From contig CM033109.1 of NCBI GenBank assembly GCA_019321725.1, positions 16,461,993 to 16,525,992 of the forward strand: DNA of 64,000 bases, read 5' to 3'. Made by a program: the position numbers and the translations under genes. The stretch is from Paulownia fortunei. Lineage: Eukaryota > Streptophyta > Magnoliopsida > Lamiales > Paulowniaceae. The notes under the pieces were generated by a model. The model had not been told where the DNA came from. It saw only the letters and a program-made list of their open reading frames with translations, and did not search any database. Shown here piece by piece: positions 45,960-57,656 of the stretch. The stretch's first letter is position 1. Each line of letters starts with the position of its first letter.

Positions 45960-46738
45960 ATGGTGAGAACTCGCGATAAGAGCAGTGGTGGTGCTAGAGG
46001 GCAGAGAAATGAGACACCTACCTCAGTTAATGATCAAGATACCATGATTAACCGATTAATAGAGTTGATTGAACGATAGTTCGAACAAATTCAGCAACTG
46101 ATTCGGCAAAGGATAATGGTGAGCAACTGCGGGTAGAGGTAAACCAACAGCGGGCAGACTATATATAGATGGTGGGAGAATGATTTAGGAGGCTGGATCC
46201 CCCAACATTTGAGAATACGATTGATCCTACCACTGCAGAGGACTAGTTGAGGACCCTGGAAAACATGTTCCAGTATCGTAAGCTGCCAGTAGAGGAGAGG
46301 GTAATATGTGCCACTTTCATGCTTCGCGGTAGTGCAGGCCATTGGTGGGACATAATCAGCAGCATAGAGGACATTACTACCATGAGCTAGGATAGATTCA
46401 AGGAGATATTCCAAAATAAATATTTCATGACCCCAGTTCTCATGATAAAGATAAATGAGTTTATACAACTACAACAAGGAGCGATAACTCTTGGGGAATA
46501 TATTCATAAATTTGAACAACAGTCCAGGTTTACTATGCACATGGTCAGCACTGAAGCACTGAAAGTAGAGAGATTTCTGGAAGGTTTGAGGCCAGAGTTA
46601 TACCAGGATATGAATATGGCGGGTACTCAAGCGGTGACATTTTCACAGGTGGCTGAGAGGGCACTAGTAGCAGAACAGGCTGAATTGAGAATCGCTCATG
46701 CACAAGAGGCTCGACAACAATTCAGACGACAGGGATAA
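45960..46738 (+). pseudogene. Ty3/gypsy gag (family C)
   Basis: An ATG at 45960 opens MVRTRDKSSGGARGQRNETP, stopped by TAG after 39 codons. Another frame then carries the retrotransposon gag domain: LDPPTFENTIDP, GSAGHWWD, the open stretch 46427-46738 with EYIHKFEQQSRF, LEGLRPELYQDM and a glutamine/arginine tail. At least three stops and a frameshift. The particle protein cannot be made. Confidence 0.9.
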
Positions 46739-47358
46739 AGATAGACTGTGGGGCAAAAGAGGTCGGTCCAAATGCAGAAGTCGATTCAAATACAAAAGCC
46801 AGGATTTAAATTTCAAGGAGAACAAGGCTAACAACAAGAAGGTCAAAGTAAGAGGCTATGGTCGAACAAGAAAAAACATCAATGCTAGAAGCTGTATGTC
46901 AAAATATAGCAATCGACATACTGAAGACTGTTATGTAGATACCAGGACATGCTTTCGATGCAGAATGGTGGGACATATTGCTAAATTTTACCTAGGTAAA
47001 CAAAATCAGATCGGCCAAAAGAATGTACCAGCCAAAGTGTTCACCATGACCAGGGCGAATGCAGAGGCAAATCCATCGGTGGTGACAAGTAAAATTTATA
47101 TTTCTAGTATTCCAACACTTGTGTTATTTGATTCTGGAGCCATGCATTCATTTGCATCCACTGAGTACGTGAAGAGGTTGGGTAGAATACCAAATGTAGC
47201 AGAAATCAGTTATAGTGTAACAGTCCCCTCTGGAGATGCTAGACAAACTGATCGGATTTTGAGAGCTTGTGCTATACTTGTTGAAGGGTAGAGAATTACA
47301 TGCTGATTTGATTGTACTAGATATGAATTATTACGATGTTATTTTTGGCATGGATTAG
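46739..47358 (+). pseudogene. Family C zinc knuckle and aspartic protease
   Basis: The frame 46698-47291 contains CFRCRMVGHIAKFY, a CCHC knuckle whose last cysteine has become tyrosine, then the protease with LFDSGAMHSF (DSGA at 47130-47141). After a frameshift near 47287 it continues as LHADLIVLDMNYYDVIFGMD, where the next residue, normally Trp, is TAG at 47356-47358. The Arg/Lys-rich start is the gag tail. Confidence 0.88.
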
Positions 47359-48960
47359 TTGTCTAAGTATGGGGCTACTATCGACTGTAAGGAAAAGATA
47401 GTGACATTTCAACTTTTTGAGAAAGAGTTTTTCACATTTGCCAGCACTGTGAAGAATTTCAAATTCCCTATGATTTCAGCGGTGAAGGCACAACGACTAC
47501 TCGATGATGGTTGCGAAAGGTACTTGGTGAGTGTCATGAACATTGAGGAACAACACTCACCATCTCTAAGTGAAATACCAGTGGTGCGGGAATATACTGA
47601 AGTATTCCTAAATGATTTCCCGGGACTGCCACCAGATCGTGAAATAGAGTTTGTTATTGACATACAACTAGAAACTTCTGCAATTTCTAAAACTCCCTAC
47701 AGAATGGCTCCCTTGGAGTTGAAAGAATTGAAAGTATAATTGCAGGACTTGTTGGACAAGGGATTCATCAGACCGAGCTTTTCACCTTTGGAAGTACCAG
47801 TTCTATTTATACATAAGAAGGATGGCACCATGAGACTGTACATCGATTATCGAGAGTTGAATAGGGTCATGATTAAGAATAAATATCCATTACCCAAAAT
47901 CGATGATTTATTTGACCAGCTTCAGGGTGTCGTAATATTTTCAAAGATTGACTTACGCTCTCGGTACTATCAATTAAAAATAAAGAAAGATGATATCCCC
48001 AAGATGGCATTTAGTATAAGATATGGGCACTATGAATTTTTGGTGATGTCATTCGGATTGACTAATGCTCCAGCAGCATTCATGGATTTGATGAATAGAG
48101 TGTTTAAGGAGTTTCTAAATAAATTTGTTATTGTGTTCATCGATGACATTCTAGTGTACTCCAGAACTAAAGAAGAGCATGCCGCACATTTAACATAACT
48201 ACTAGAGGTCCTGAAAGCGAAGCAGTTATACGCTAAATTCAAGAAATGCGAGTTCTAGTTAGATCATGTAGTATTTCTAGGACATGTTATATCAGGAGCG
48301 GGAATATCAGCAGATTCAAGTAAAGTTGAAACTATCAACAACTGGATGTAGCCTATTAATCTTTCGGAGGTGCACAGTTTTTTGGGTTTAGCTAGATATT
48401 ACCGAAAATATATGGAGGGGTTCTCCAAGATTGATATGCCATTGACACAATTAACTAAAAAATGGGTGATGTTTAGATGGACAGATATGTGTGAGCGAAG
48501 TTTCCAGGAGCTAGAAAAGATGTTGACTTCAATACCTATTTTCTCAATTCCATTAGGTACTGGAGGATTCGTAATTTACAGTGACACGTCGAAGAATAGA
48601 TTAGGATGTGTACTGATACAGAATGGCAAACTAATTGTGTATGCGTCCAGGTAACTTAAAGAGTATAAAAAGAATTACCCCACGCACGACTTGGAACTTG
48701 CTGCTGTAGTATTTGTGCTTAAAATATGGAGGCACTATTTATATGGTGAATGGTGCGAGATCTATACTGATCACAAGAGCCTCAAATACTTCTTTACACA
48801 GAAAGAGTTGAATATGCGGTGATGGAGATGGCTAGAACTGGTAAAAGATTATGATTGTGTGATCAATTACCATCCCGGTAAAGCCAACATTGTAGCTGAT
48901 GCATTGAGCCAAAATTCCACACAAAGTATAATAGCTATGGTTTTAATTCAGAAACCAAAA
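47359..48960 (+). pseudogene. Family C reverse transcriptase and RNase H
   Basis: One frame with scattered stops. Pre-[79 protein letters not shown], catalytic FIDDILVYS (48136 on), FLGHVIS. RNase [43 protein letters not shown]. About eight stops, most explicable as CAA/CAG/CGA/TGG changed by C-to-T or G-to-A. Order RT, RNase H, then integrase identifies Ty3/gypsy; motif wording fits the Tekay/Del group. Confidence 0.93.
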
Positions 48961-50460
48961 CTGAATGAGTTGTAGAAAATGAATATAGAGATTTTACAGA
49001 TAGGAGTAATAGAGGCAAAGTTGGCAGCCTTAATGCTTCAGCCTACACTAATTGATAGGATCAAACAGGGCCAGCGAGATGATGAATATCTCATCAATAT
49101 GAGAAAATATGTTGCTACAGGGAAGTCTCCTGAATTTAAGATGACTCAAAATGATATTTTACAATTTAGAAGGCGGTTTTGTGTGCCAAATATTGATAAC
49201 ATTTGGGAAGACATTTTAAAAGAGGCACATTCAACCCCTTATTCAGTACATCTAGGGGCTACCAAGATGTATAGAGACTTGAAAATGCATTATTGGTTGT
49301 CGGGTATGAAAAAGAACATCGCCCAGCATGTAGAGCAATGTATAACATATCAGCAGATAAAGGCCGAACATCAAAGACCCACAGGGACTTTGCAACCTCT
49401 ACATATTCCATAATGGAAATGGGAAAGGATCACCATGGATTTTGTAACTGGTTTGCCAAAGACTACTAAGGGTCATGATGCTATTTGGGTTATCGTTGAC
49501 AGATTGACCAAGTCTGCTTATTTCCTTCCCATATGTTCTACTTATTCCAGGGATCGCTATGTCTAATTATATGTTCAGAAGATTATCAGACTTCATGGAG
49601 AGCCATTGTCTATAGTTTCTGATAGAGATTCAAGATTTTTGTCTGCTTTTTGGAGGAGTTCACACAAAGCTTTGGGAACACAATTATCATTCAGTACAAC
49701 ATATTATCCTCAGACAGATGGGCAATCTAAATGAACAATACAAATGTTGGAGAATATGCTCAGAGCCTGTGTATTAGACTTCCAAGGTCAGTGGAGTAAA
49801 TTCCTACTTTTAGTGGAGTTTGCATACAACAACAGCTATCAGACTAGTATTGGAATGGCTCCCTATGAAGCATTGTATGGCAAAAAGTGTAGGTCTCCGA
49901 TACACTGGGATAAAGTTGGTAAGAAGAAACTTTTAGGCCCATATATGATTCGAGATATAACAGAAGCCCTGTTATAGATTTGACAAAGAATGAAAATTGC
50001 CCAAAATCTATAGAAAAATTATGCAGATCGACGAAGAAGGGCATTGGAGTTTGCGATAGGAGATCAAGTATTTTTGAAAGTAGCACCAATGAGGGGCATC
50101 ATGCAGTTTGGAAGAAAGGAAAATTAAGTCCCAGATACATTGGCCCATTCCCGATGATTGAAAGAATTGGTGATGTTTCTTACAGACTGGATTTGCCAAT
50201 ATTTATGTCCCAAATACACATTCTGAGGAAATATATTGCTAATCCTTCTCACATTCTGAAGAATGAACTAGTGGAATTAAAGGCAGATTTGAGCTACGAA
50301 GAAATGCCTGTACAGATTTTGTTATGAGAAGTGAAGCAGCTAAGAAATAAATGGATTCCATTGGTTAAAGTATTATGGAGAAACTAATTGGTAGAAGAGG
50401 CCACTTAGGAAATGGAGGACGAAATGAGAACTAAGTATCCTGAACTTTTTCGGTAGTGAA
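48961..50460 (+). pseudogene. Family C integrase and C-terminal region
   Basis: 48979-49413 holds the zinc-binding domain (HLGATKMYRDLKMHYWLSGM and the histidine/cysteine pair, one Cys kept in CITYQ). The core follows: [42 protein letters not shown]. The third catalytic acid of the DDE triad is AAA Lys (49729-49731) and is followed by TGA. 49744-49977 has the MAPYEALYGKKCRSP block, and after a frameshift 49980-50327 carries GKLSPRYIGPF and YIANPSHILKNELVELKADLSYEE. No convincing chromodomain is seen before the LTR. Confidence 0.92.
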
Positions 50461-50482
50461 ATATCGGGGATAAAATTTTTAT

Positions 50483-50495
50483 AAGGAGGGAAGGA
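50483..50495 (+). other. Family C polypurine tract
   Basis: AAGGAGGGAAGGA ends exactly at the 3' LTR start. The same tract with one change (AAGGAAGGAAGGA) precedes the LTR at 42902. Confidence 0.88.
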
Positions 50496-53206
50496 TGTGA
50501 TACCCGAGCCTCTTACTACTCATATGGCCACATAATTCATGCATTACATGTTAATTACGTGATATTTGCATTGGTATGACATCATATAATTCATTTTATT
50601 TTATACGGCGTTGTTAACCATTAAACTTAATTTTGAAGCTCTCGCACGGTATTGATTATTGAATCCCCTAACCTAAGTGGTTGGTTTTGTATTAAGATAA
50701 AAAAAAAATTAGGTATCAATATAGTGAATAGTGTTAGGTTACACATGGTAACCTTAAGAGTTCGAAAGGTGTCACTGAAAAATTTATAGAAAGGGAGTCG
50801 GTTTGATCATGAATTTTAATATTATATGTATATTTAAATCATACAATTAGGACAAATAGATATACAATACTATAATTTAAATGTTATATAACTAGGTTCA
50901 TAGGCTTATAACACTATCGGTGCACAAACTTATCAATCGAGCAAGAATCGAAGATTTTTTGGGTGAAAAACCTAATAAATGGACATAGAAATTAACTATG
51001 GAAATGAATGGTGATGAAGATAGGTTGAAACAAAATAATAATATTTGAGACACACAAGATTAGGGCTTCAAGATAAGGGAGAAAATCAGATTATACCATT
51101 ACATGCCACCTCATGCTTAGACTTATGAAGTTTGCACCTCAACCTATTCTTCACTCTTAACCTAACAACCACGACTTGTACCTTCTTATGAACCATTTCA
51201 GCTTCTAATTACATGGAAAAAGCTCTCTAAATAGGTCCTAAGTGATTCCAACTAAAAAAGGAGGTAAAACAAGCAAAGGGAAGGAGAAATAACCAAGTTC
51301 AAGTAGAAAACTGTGCAAGGTGAGCTTAACCTACGGGTTTGGCATGACTTTCAAATTTATTTTGAGGTTTATTGGATAATTAAGCTTTTAATATTATTTT
51401 GAAATGTGTTAGGATGTTATTAGATAGGCATTGATGCATAAAGAAAGGGTTTGTGATTGGAAACATTTGATAGAAAAGACTTGTGCTAGAAACTGTCACC
51501 TTGCTGTATTTCTGTATTTTAGGCTTCAAAAGTGTATGATATGTTGAATAAAACCTATAATTATCATCATATACATGTTTATGTATGATTTAAGAGTATT
51601 GTAATGAATTTCGATCGGTTAGAAATTGAAATAGAGAATGATATTGGAGAAACACTCAAACTGCCAAAGTAGCAAAATATGTTTTGGTGTGCTGTGAAGG
51701 AGACTGAATTAGGGGAGCTAAATCCATTAGTTTAGGCAAGAATATAACCTGGTTATCTCTGTGTATATGTTATATAAGTGTGGTAAAAAGTTTGGAGAGA
51801 TTGAATATACGTAAAGGTGCCAAAACCATTAATGTTGTGAAGTGTGCAAAACTGTCACGGTAGGAAAATAATCTATTTCAGTATGTTGTGAAGAGAGCTG
51901 AACTTGGGAAGTTATATCCATGAGTTTTAGCAATTCTGTGATATGGTTACATTTATATACATGTTATCTAAGTGTGTTAAATATTTGGGAGTGATTGGAT
52001 ATGTTTAGGGATATCAAAATTATTATGCAACTAAATGGACAACAAGTAAATATGAAAATATGAATCTGTCCCATTTGATAATTTAACATATCTCAACCTA
52101 GACATGTTGCTATTGAGTGTTAACAATTAGATACATGATATTAGAGTTATAATACTTCAATTATATGATGTTTACTTGTATCTAAGATGAGAAATTAAGG
52201 TATTGGAGGGACTAGATTGGGTTCTTGTTTGTCAAACCTAGATAGCTTGGTGTTTAAGGTCTTAGTATGATATTTTATGCTTTCAACTTGCCAAATTGGG
52301 AATGGTGCATGATGTTGGTAATATTAGATGTATGAATTATATGTAATATCATAAATCATATGTGCATAGTAGAGGGTTCTCCATTGAGCATACATACATG
52401 GGCATTGTCTTTGGCACATGCATGCATCATATACGAGCATTGTGATAAATCTTGCATTGCACGGCATGATGCTGAGAAAGGAAAATATTTTGGTGACCAC
52501 TACTATTGCAACGAATCATGCATGGATTTATAGGTTTGCATGCATGGATTTGCATGCTTATATGATTATTGGTCATTGGATTATAGCGATGTACAGGGCT
52601 CTTTTTCGGTGCATGGGATAGTAATGTTGGTCAGGGGTCCAAGAAAGAAATGATTTTGAGAGATATTTTGATGCATAAAATTGCATTGTGGGCATAGCAT
52701 TTTGAGATGCTTGACTTGATATTGTGGATTATTTTTTGACATGCATAATCATTACTTGCTAAACATTAGCTCATATAGTTTTTGCATTGTAGGTGAGTAT
52801 GGCAATGCTTGAAGCATCTTTTACTGGCTAAGCGGCTGTTGGAACTCCTGCAAATATCTGAGGGAGTGTGTACACGGATAACGACCTGTTTGGATATTTT
52901 GTTGACTTGTTATATTTTGAGTCTGTTGTATTATATTTTTAGACTGGTGCTATATTTCACTTTTAAAACTTTACTGTAAATAAGTATGTTAATATTGGGT
53001 AGTCGTGGATATTGTGCTCTTATATAAATACTGATCCTGCTATATACATGACATGTGTGAGAAAGTTTTTTAAAAAGGGTTGTGCATGTAAGAAGTGATT
53101 TATCTTTTCTTAAAGTGTTACAAAAAAAAAATATTCCATGCATGCACACAGGTTCTATTTTGTCAAATTATACTAAATATCTAGTTGTCGAGTCGTGGGT
53201 GTTACA
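50496..53206 (+). repeat. Family C LTR, right copy (3' LTR)
   Basis: 2,711 bp, TGTGATACCC to GTGTTACA. By eye roughly 13 differences from the left copy in the first 200 aligned positions. Shorter mainly in 52320-52560, where the TGCATG-rich cluster has contracted and about 80 bp before it is missing. TATA-like element at 53021-53030. Confidence 0.92.
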
Positions 53207-54150
53207 GTATAAATATCAACTCTTAACTCTATTAACATGGCTTTCCGATCCTTTGCAAAATTGGTTTAGTTCATATTAAAATTAAGCAAGCCCCAAGTGT
53301 TTTCCAACATCATGATTTTTTAAATTTCTCAAAACTAAGAAAAATGAAAGAAGAAATTAAAGTAGAACATTACAACTACTAAGTGATTCTTCACTTCTTT
53401 AAAATCTTCAATGCCCAATGAAGCTCCTTCTCTTCTTGTCTTCAAATCCCAAGCTTCTGGTAATAGGTGTGTGTTCTTGGTATAACGTATGGAGACGTGT
53501 GTTTTGGGTGGATAGAAAATGTATGTGAGAATTTAGTTGTAGAGTGTGTGTGGGTGATGAATTATGTGTTGAAGGATATGTATCTTGTGTGTTGTTCAAG
53601 AAATTATATGTAAGCATATATGTATCTCTCATTTATGTCATGTAATTATATGTGTATAGTGTATCTAATAGAGTGTCACATGGTGTGTGAGGGTGTAGTG
53701 GTGTGTAACAAGAAAGATTCCATGATATGGCTTAGATTGCCACTTGTCCCCCAAAATGTGAACATATTTTTTTTCTGCTTAGGACCACTCACACCACGGC
53801 GCGAATATCAGGCACCACAATGCCAAGTTTGCTATTGGTCACTGTTTATTTTTCATACCTTGTGCCGCGGCGTGACCCCTATGGTGTCGCGGCTTGAGAT
53901 GTCCTGTTCTTTAGGCGCCACGGTGTACTTCTCTATGTCACGACGCCTACACATGTACAATTGTGTTCATAGAGTTGTTGTCACACTTTATGAGTCTATC
54001 AATGAGGAGTGTCGTAATATGTGTATCTAGGGTATGTATAGTAATAAAGATGCTAAAAATCCATTTCATGCCACTTGTCAAATATTGTGCAGTTGATAAT
54101 GACTATAATTTCTACCAGTTATGACTATAGAGTTGGCGGCATTATGCTCC
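53207..54150 (-). repeat. Athila-like LTR fragment, inverted
   Basis: The first ~800 bp are the reverse complement of about 28300-29115, including the CGCCGCGACACC-type GC-rich blocks (53800-53955) and the CACACTC-rich segment. The left side is cut by the family C LTR. The right boundary is approximate. The plus-strand frame at 53620-54030 crosses it but is not a gene. Confidence 0.65.
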
Positions 54151-55770
54151 TAAAACATGTGTTTGTTCTTGTAAATTTTTTTGTGTTGCAAGTATATATG
54201 AAATATGATTAATTATAAAAATCACCGTTTAGGTTTGACTATTTACAAAAATTATCTTTAAATTTGTAAACTATAATTACTCCCTTAAGGTACATTTAGA
54301 GATTTATTTTTATTTTATAAATTTTTCAGTAATTTACAAAATAGAGATAACTATTGTTAATAAATGTATCAAACCATGAGAATGACAAATAAATTTATAG
54401 CTTCAAAACCTCATGATTCCACTATGATTTGGGGCTGAATTTGGGAGGAAGCTTTGCGTTTATTAGGAGAGAAATGTAAAAAAATCAATTTTGAAAGAGG
54501 AAAAGCCCAAAAAATCTAAATTGAGGAGTGAGGGGGTAATTTGGGGTTATGTAAATTTTCTAGAGGGCAAAAATATCCAAAAAAACTTTCAGGTATTTAT
54601 GGAAATACCTGAAGAAGTTGGGGGGTTTGCTGCTTCCAGATTATAGCTTTTTCAACTTAATTTTAAAGAGTTAAATCAAAAACTATCATTGCAAACACTC
54701 CATTTGGCTTAAATTCAGCGAGAAGCTGACAATAATTTACCCCTTTATCCTTTAGAAGCTTCAATTTCCCCTTAGTAAAATGTATAAAATCATTTTGTAT
54801 TTTTGCAAAATTGTGAAAAACTCTTTTGAGTTAAAAAGACAGATTAAAAATTCTATCTAAAATTAAAAAGTCATCGTAACATCCTCATTTTTATCAATTA
54901 TTAACGTCGTTTGTTATACAAAAGCTAGACCTGCGAAAATTATAGTGAATTGACATATTTTGACAAAAAAATCCATACTAATTTATTAATATGCTTCTCC
55001 TATATGTTACATATAATCTGCAAAATTAAAAACATCATTTATTTTACAAAAAAAAAATCCATGTATTTTACATAATAAAATAATTATATATGATCTCTTA
55101 TTTTTTTAATTTATAACAACAAAAATAATTACTTTTAATTCTAAAAATCGTTACACCATTTTTATATATTGCAAAATATGTATCTTCTATGTTTTAATTT
55201 GTTACAATAGATAATAAATTTGATCATAAATTTTATTTTGTAAAAACACTAAACCATGCTATATATTGCATTGTCTTGGACAAAGGTAATCAAATATGTT
55301 ACACGACTCGATGCCTAGGCATGAAAAGAAAGGATCCTATGCCCAAGAACCTAGTTTCAGGTCCCTAGGCACTCTGTTGTGAATCTTAGGTGCTATCCAT
55401 TCAGTTTTAGGCCCTGCATAGGCTCCTATGCATGATCAGATGGCGCCTAGGCATGATCATCTCTATTTTGCACACTACAATTGGTTCCTAAGTAGCGCAA
55501 GTTCTGTTTTCCTTTTTCTCAATATTTTTTTCTTTTACCCATCATCTCTACAATTTATTCCTACACCAAAATTAATCAAAATTAAGTATAATTACCACTA
55601 TAATGCATACTAAAACACAACAAGATCATGGTATTAAGGGTATCAAAATTGCATCAAATTGTGAGCTTATGAACGCCCGATGGGAAAACTCTACCTCTGA
55701 TCTATTATTTTCAAATCAATTCTATAGTTTAGATAGAGCTAAAGGACAATCGTTCCAAGTCCACAAATGT
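54151..55770. other. Unassigned AT-rich DNA
   Basis: No coding similarity, no LTR match within the window. Homopolymer-rich and strongly AT-rich (54880-55260). It contains three CCTAGGCA-type repeats at 55311-55460, one a perfect 12-bp palindrome. It may be old intergenic DNA or a decayed element. Confidence 0.5.
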
Positions 55771-57000
55771 TAACTTTCTTATGTTGAGCCATGAGCCACT
55801 ACTCCAAAACATAAGCATGAAGGGGCAAGAGAAGATGGTGTTTTGTTGAACCATGAAACCATCGCTACAAAGTACAAGCATGAAGGGGAAAAAGAAGTTG
55901 GTGTTTTGTTGAGCCATGAAATCACTACAGCAAAACACAAGCTTAAGGGGTCAATGGAATATGATGTCTTAACATTACTTGTCAAATTTACTATAAAACT
56001 GAGGGAAAGTAAGAAATAGGAGCTATAGACAAAGAGTTGTTGAATCCAACTATATGCACAAATCTTCTATAAGCTCAAATTGTGAAACTGCAGTAGTCAT
56101 GTGGTCCAAACTACATTACTAGATGAGTAAATTGCAAATTTGATAAAGGCTATTAAGAGAATCACGAAGCGCATTCAAGCGCAAGACTCTCAGATCATAA
56201 AGTTGATGAACAAAATGGATAATACTCATGCTAATCGAGGGTCGGAGAACAACTTGAATCTCATGAAAATAATTGTGATGTCCACGAAGCAATATTTAAG
56301 TCTTCAACTAAAGAGCTGCACGTTTCATGTGATGGGTTAGTTCCTATTGACCAACTGAAGGATATTATCATAGAGACTTTAACAGACAATCTTGACAAAA
56401 ACTCCAACTCAACTTTGACTTAAGCTAAGACATACACCGAGAATTGACAATTTGAAGATGTCAATAGACTCCCAACTCCCAGGATTTCAAAATTTTATGG
56501 AAAATGCAATCAAAAACAACACATGGCTTATTTAATTGAGACCTGCAACAAAGTTGGAACGTATGGGGACTGCTTGGTTAAGAAATTTGTCCACTAGATG
56601 AAGGGAAATGCATTTGATGGATACATTGACTTGGAGGCAAACTCAATTGATAGTTGGGAGCAATTGAAACAAATGTTTTCTGAATCGCTGTTATAGCACC
56701 CTTCATATTATTAGTATGGTTGAGCTTGTTAACTAAAGATAAATTATAGATGAGCCCATGCTTGAATATATCAATAAGTGGAGTTTTATCTTTTAATTGC
56801 AAAGATACTTTGTTGGAAACTTCTGTAATAGATATATGCATCCAATGAATGTATTGGGATCTATGCTAAATACTTGAAGAAATCAAACTAAATTTTTTTG
56901 GAGAATTAGCACCTCAGTGCACATGCTACTGAGATAAGAATGAATTTTGACAAAATAGAAATACTCAAGTGATGTTAACGATGATGAAGTTGAAGAAAAT
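55771..57000 (+). pseudogene. Ty3/gypsy gag fragment with N-terminal repeats
   Basis: N-terminal part: three ~63-bp repeats (55782-55969). A linker follows, then an open stretch at 56140-56340 (AIKRITKRIQAQDSQIIKLM), a frameshift, and a clear plant gypsy gag domain: LPTPRISKFYGKCNQKQHMAYLIETCNKVGTYGD, MKGNAFDGYIDLEANSIDSWEQL. Several stops. It decays near 56900 and passes into a minisatellite at 57022. No protease or RT follows in the window. Confidence 0.82.
55782..55969 (+). repeat. Three ~63-bp tandem repeats inside gag
   Basis: Starts at 55782, 55844 and 55907, each opening TGTTGARCCATGA and containing CAAGCATGAAGGGG-like sequence. Spacing is 62 and 63, so the first unit has lost one base. 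In frame these would encode a 21-residue basic repeat. A diverged set is at 63010-63200. Confidence 0.82.
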
Positions 57001-57021
57001 ATGTTGGCTTCAACTTTCCAT

Positions 57022-57445
57022 TGCTCCTTGATACGAGCATAAAGTATCTAAAATCTTCAAGTTGAAGTTTTCTCAAGTGCTCCTTAATAAGAGTGTGAAC
57101 TATCAGTAATGCTCCTTAATAAAAGGATAAACTGTCAGTAATACTCCTTGACATACGTATAAACAATCTAACAAATTCAAAATTAAATAAAAATTCCTAG
57201 GTACAAGTATAAACTATCTAACAAATTTAATTTAAATTGAAGACTCTTTTATCTAACAAATTTAATTTAAATTAAGAATCATTAATACGAGTATAAATTA
57301 TCTAATAAATTCAAATTGAAATCGAGACTTATTTATTGTGTACAAATTATCTGCAAATATAAATTCAAATAGAGACACCTTGATACAAGTATAAACTATC
57401 TAACAAATTAAAATTCAAATTGAAGACTCGTGAAACGAGTATAAA
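57022..57445. repeat. Minisatellite array, left arm
   Basis: About nine degenerate units of 32-58 bp, commonly ~50 bp, sharing CTCCTTGATACGAGTATAA then CTATCTAACAAATTCAAATT. Interrupted at 57445 by a solo LTR and continued at 61897. Confidence 0.78.
57441..57445. repeat. Left target-site duplication of Tat-type solo LTR
   Basis: ATAAA, identical to 61897-61901. Removing the insert restores the array motif GAGTATAAACTATCTA. Confidence 0.8.
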
Positions 57446-57651
57446 TTGATGGGTTGTCACAGTCCTAGCAAATTTAAATCGTACTCTTTAATGAGTTTTA
57501 ATGAGTATAGAGTGAGAAAGGGTCAATCCCACAAGGATCAGGCTAACTAATTTACTATTGACTCACTAACTAAGAGATTGACTTCAAAATTACTAACCTA
57601 GGGCTAAGACTCAACAAGTAAACTCTAAAAACAAACAACAAACAATAAGCG

Positions 57652-57656
57652 CGTAG
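57652..57656. repeat. Left target-site duplication of B solo LTR
   Basis: CGTAG, identical to 60521-60525 and abutting the LTR ends. Confidence 0.9.

Noticed and set aside
46091..46468. 125-codon minus-strand open frame
   Set aside because: Antisense to the family C gag domain.
50328..50460. Chromodomain at the end of family C pol
   Set aside because: Only short conserved C-terminal residues are readable before the polypurine tract; no convincing chromodomain fold motifs.
53620..54030. 136-codon plus-strand open frame
   Set aside because: Falls inside an inverted Athila-like LTR; the homologous region at 28250-28450 does not keep the frame.
57022..57445. Possible CRISPR-like array
   Set aside because: Units are degenerate with no constant repeat and unique spacer pattern; the context is plant nuclear DNA.
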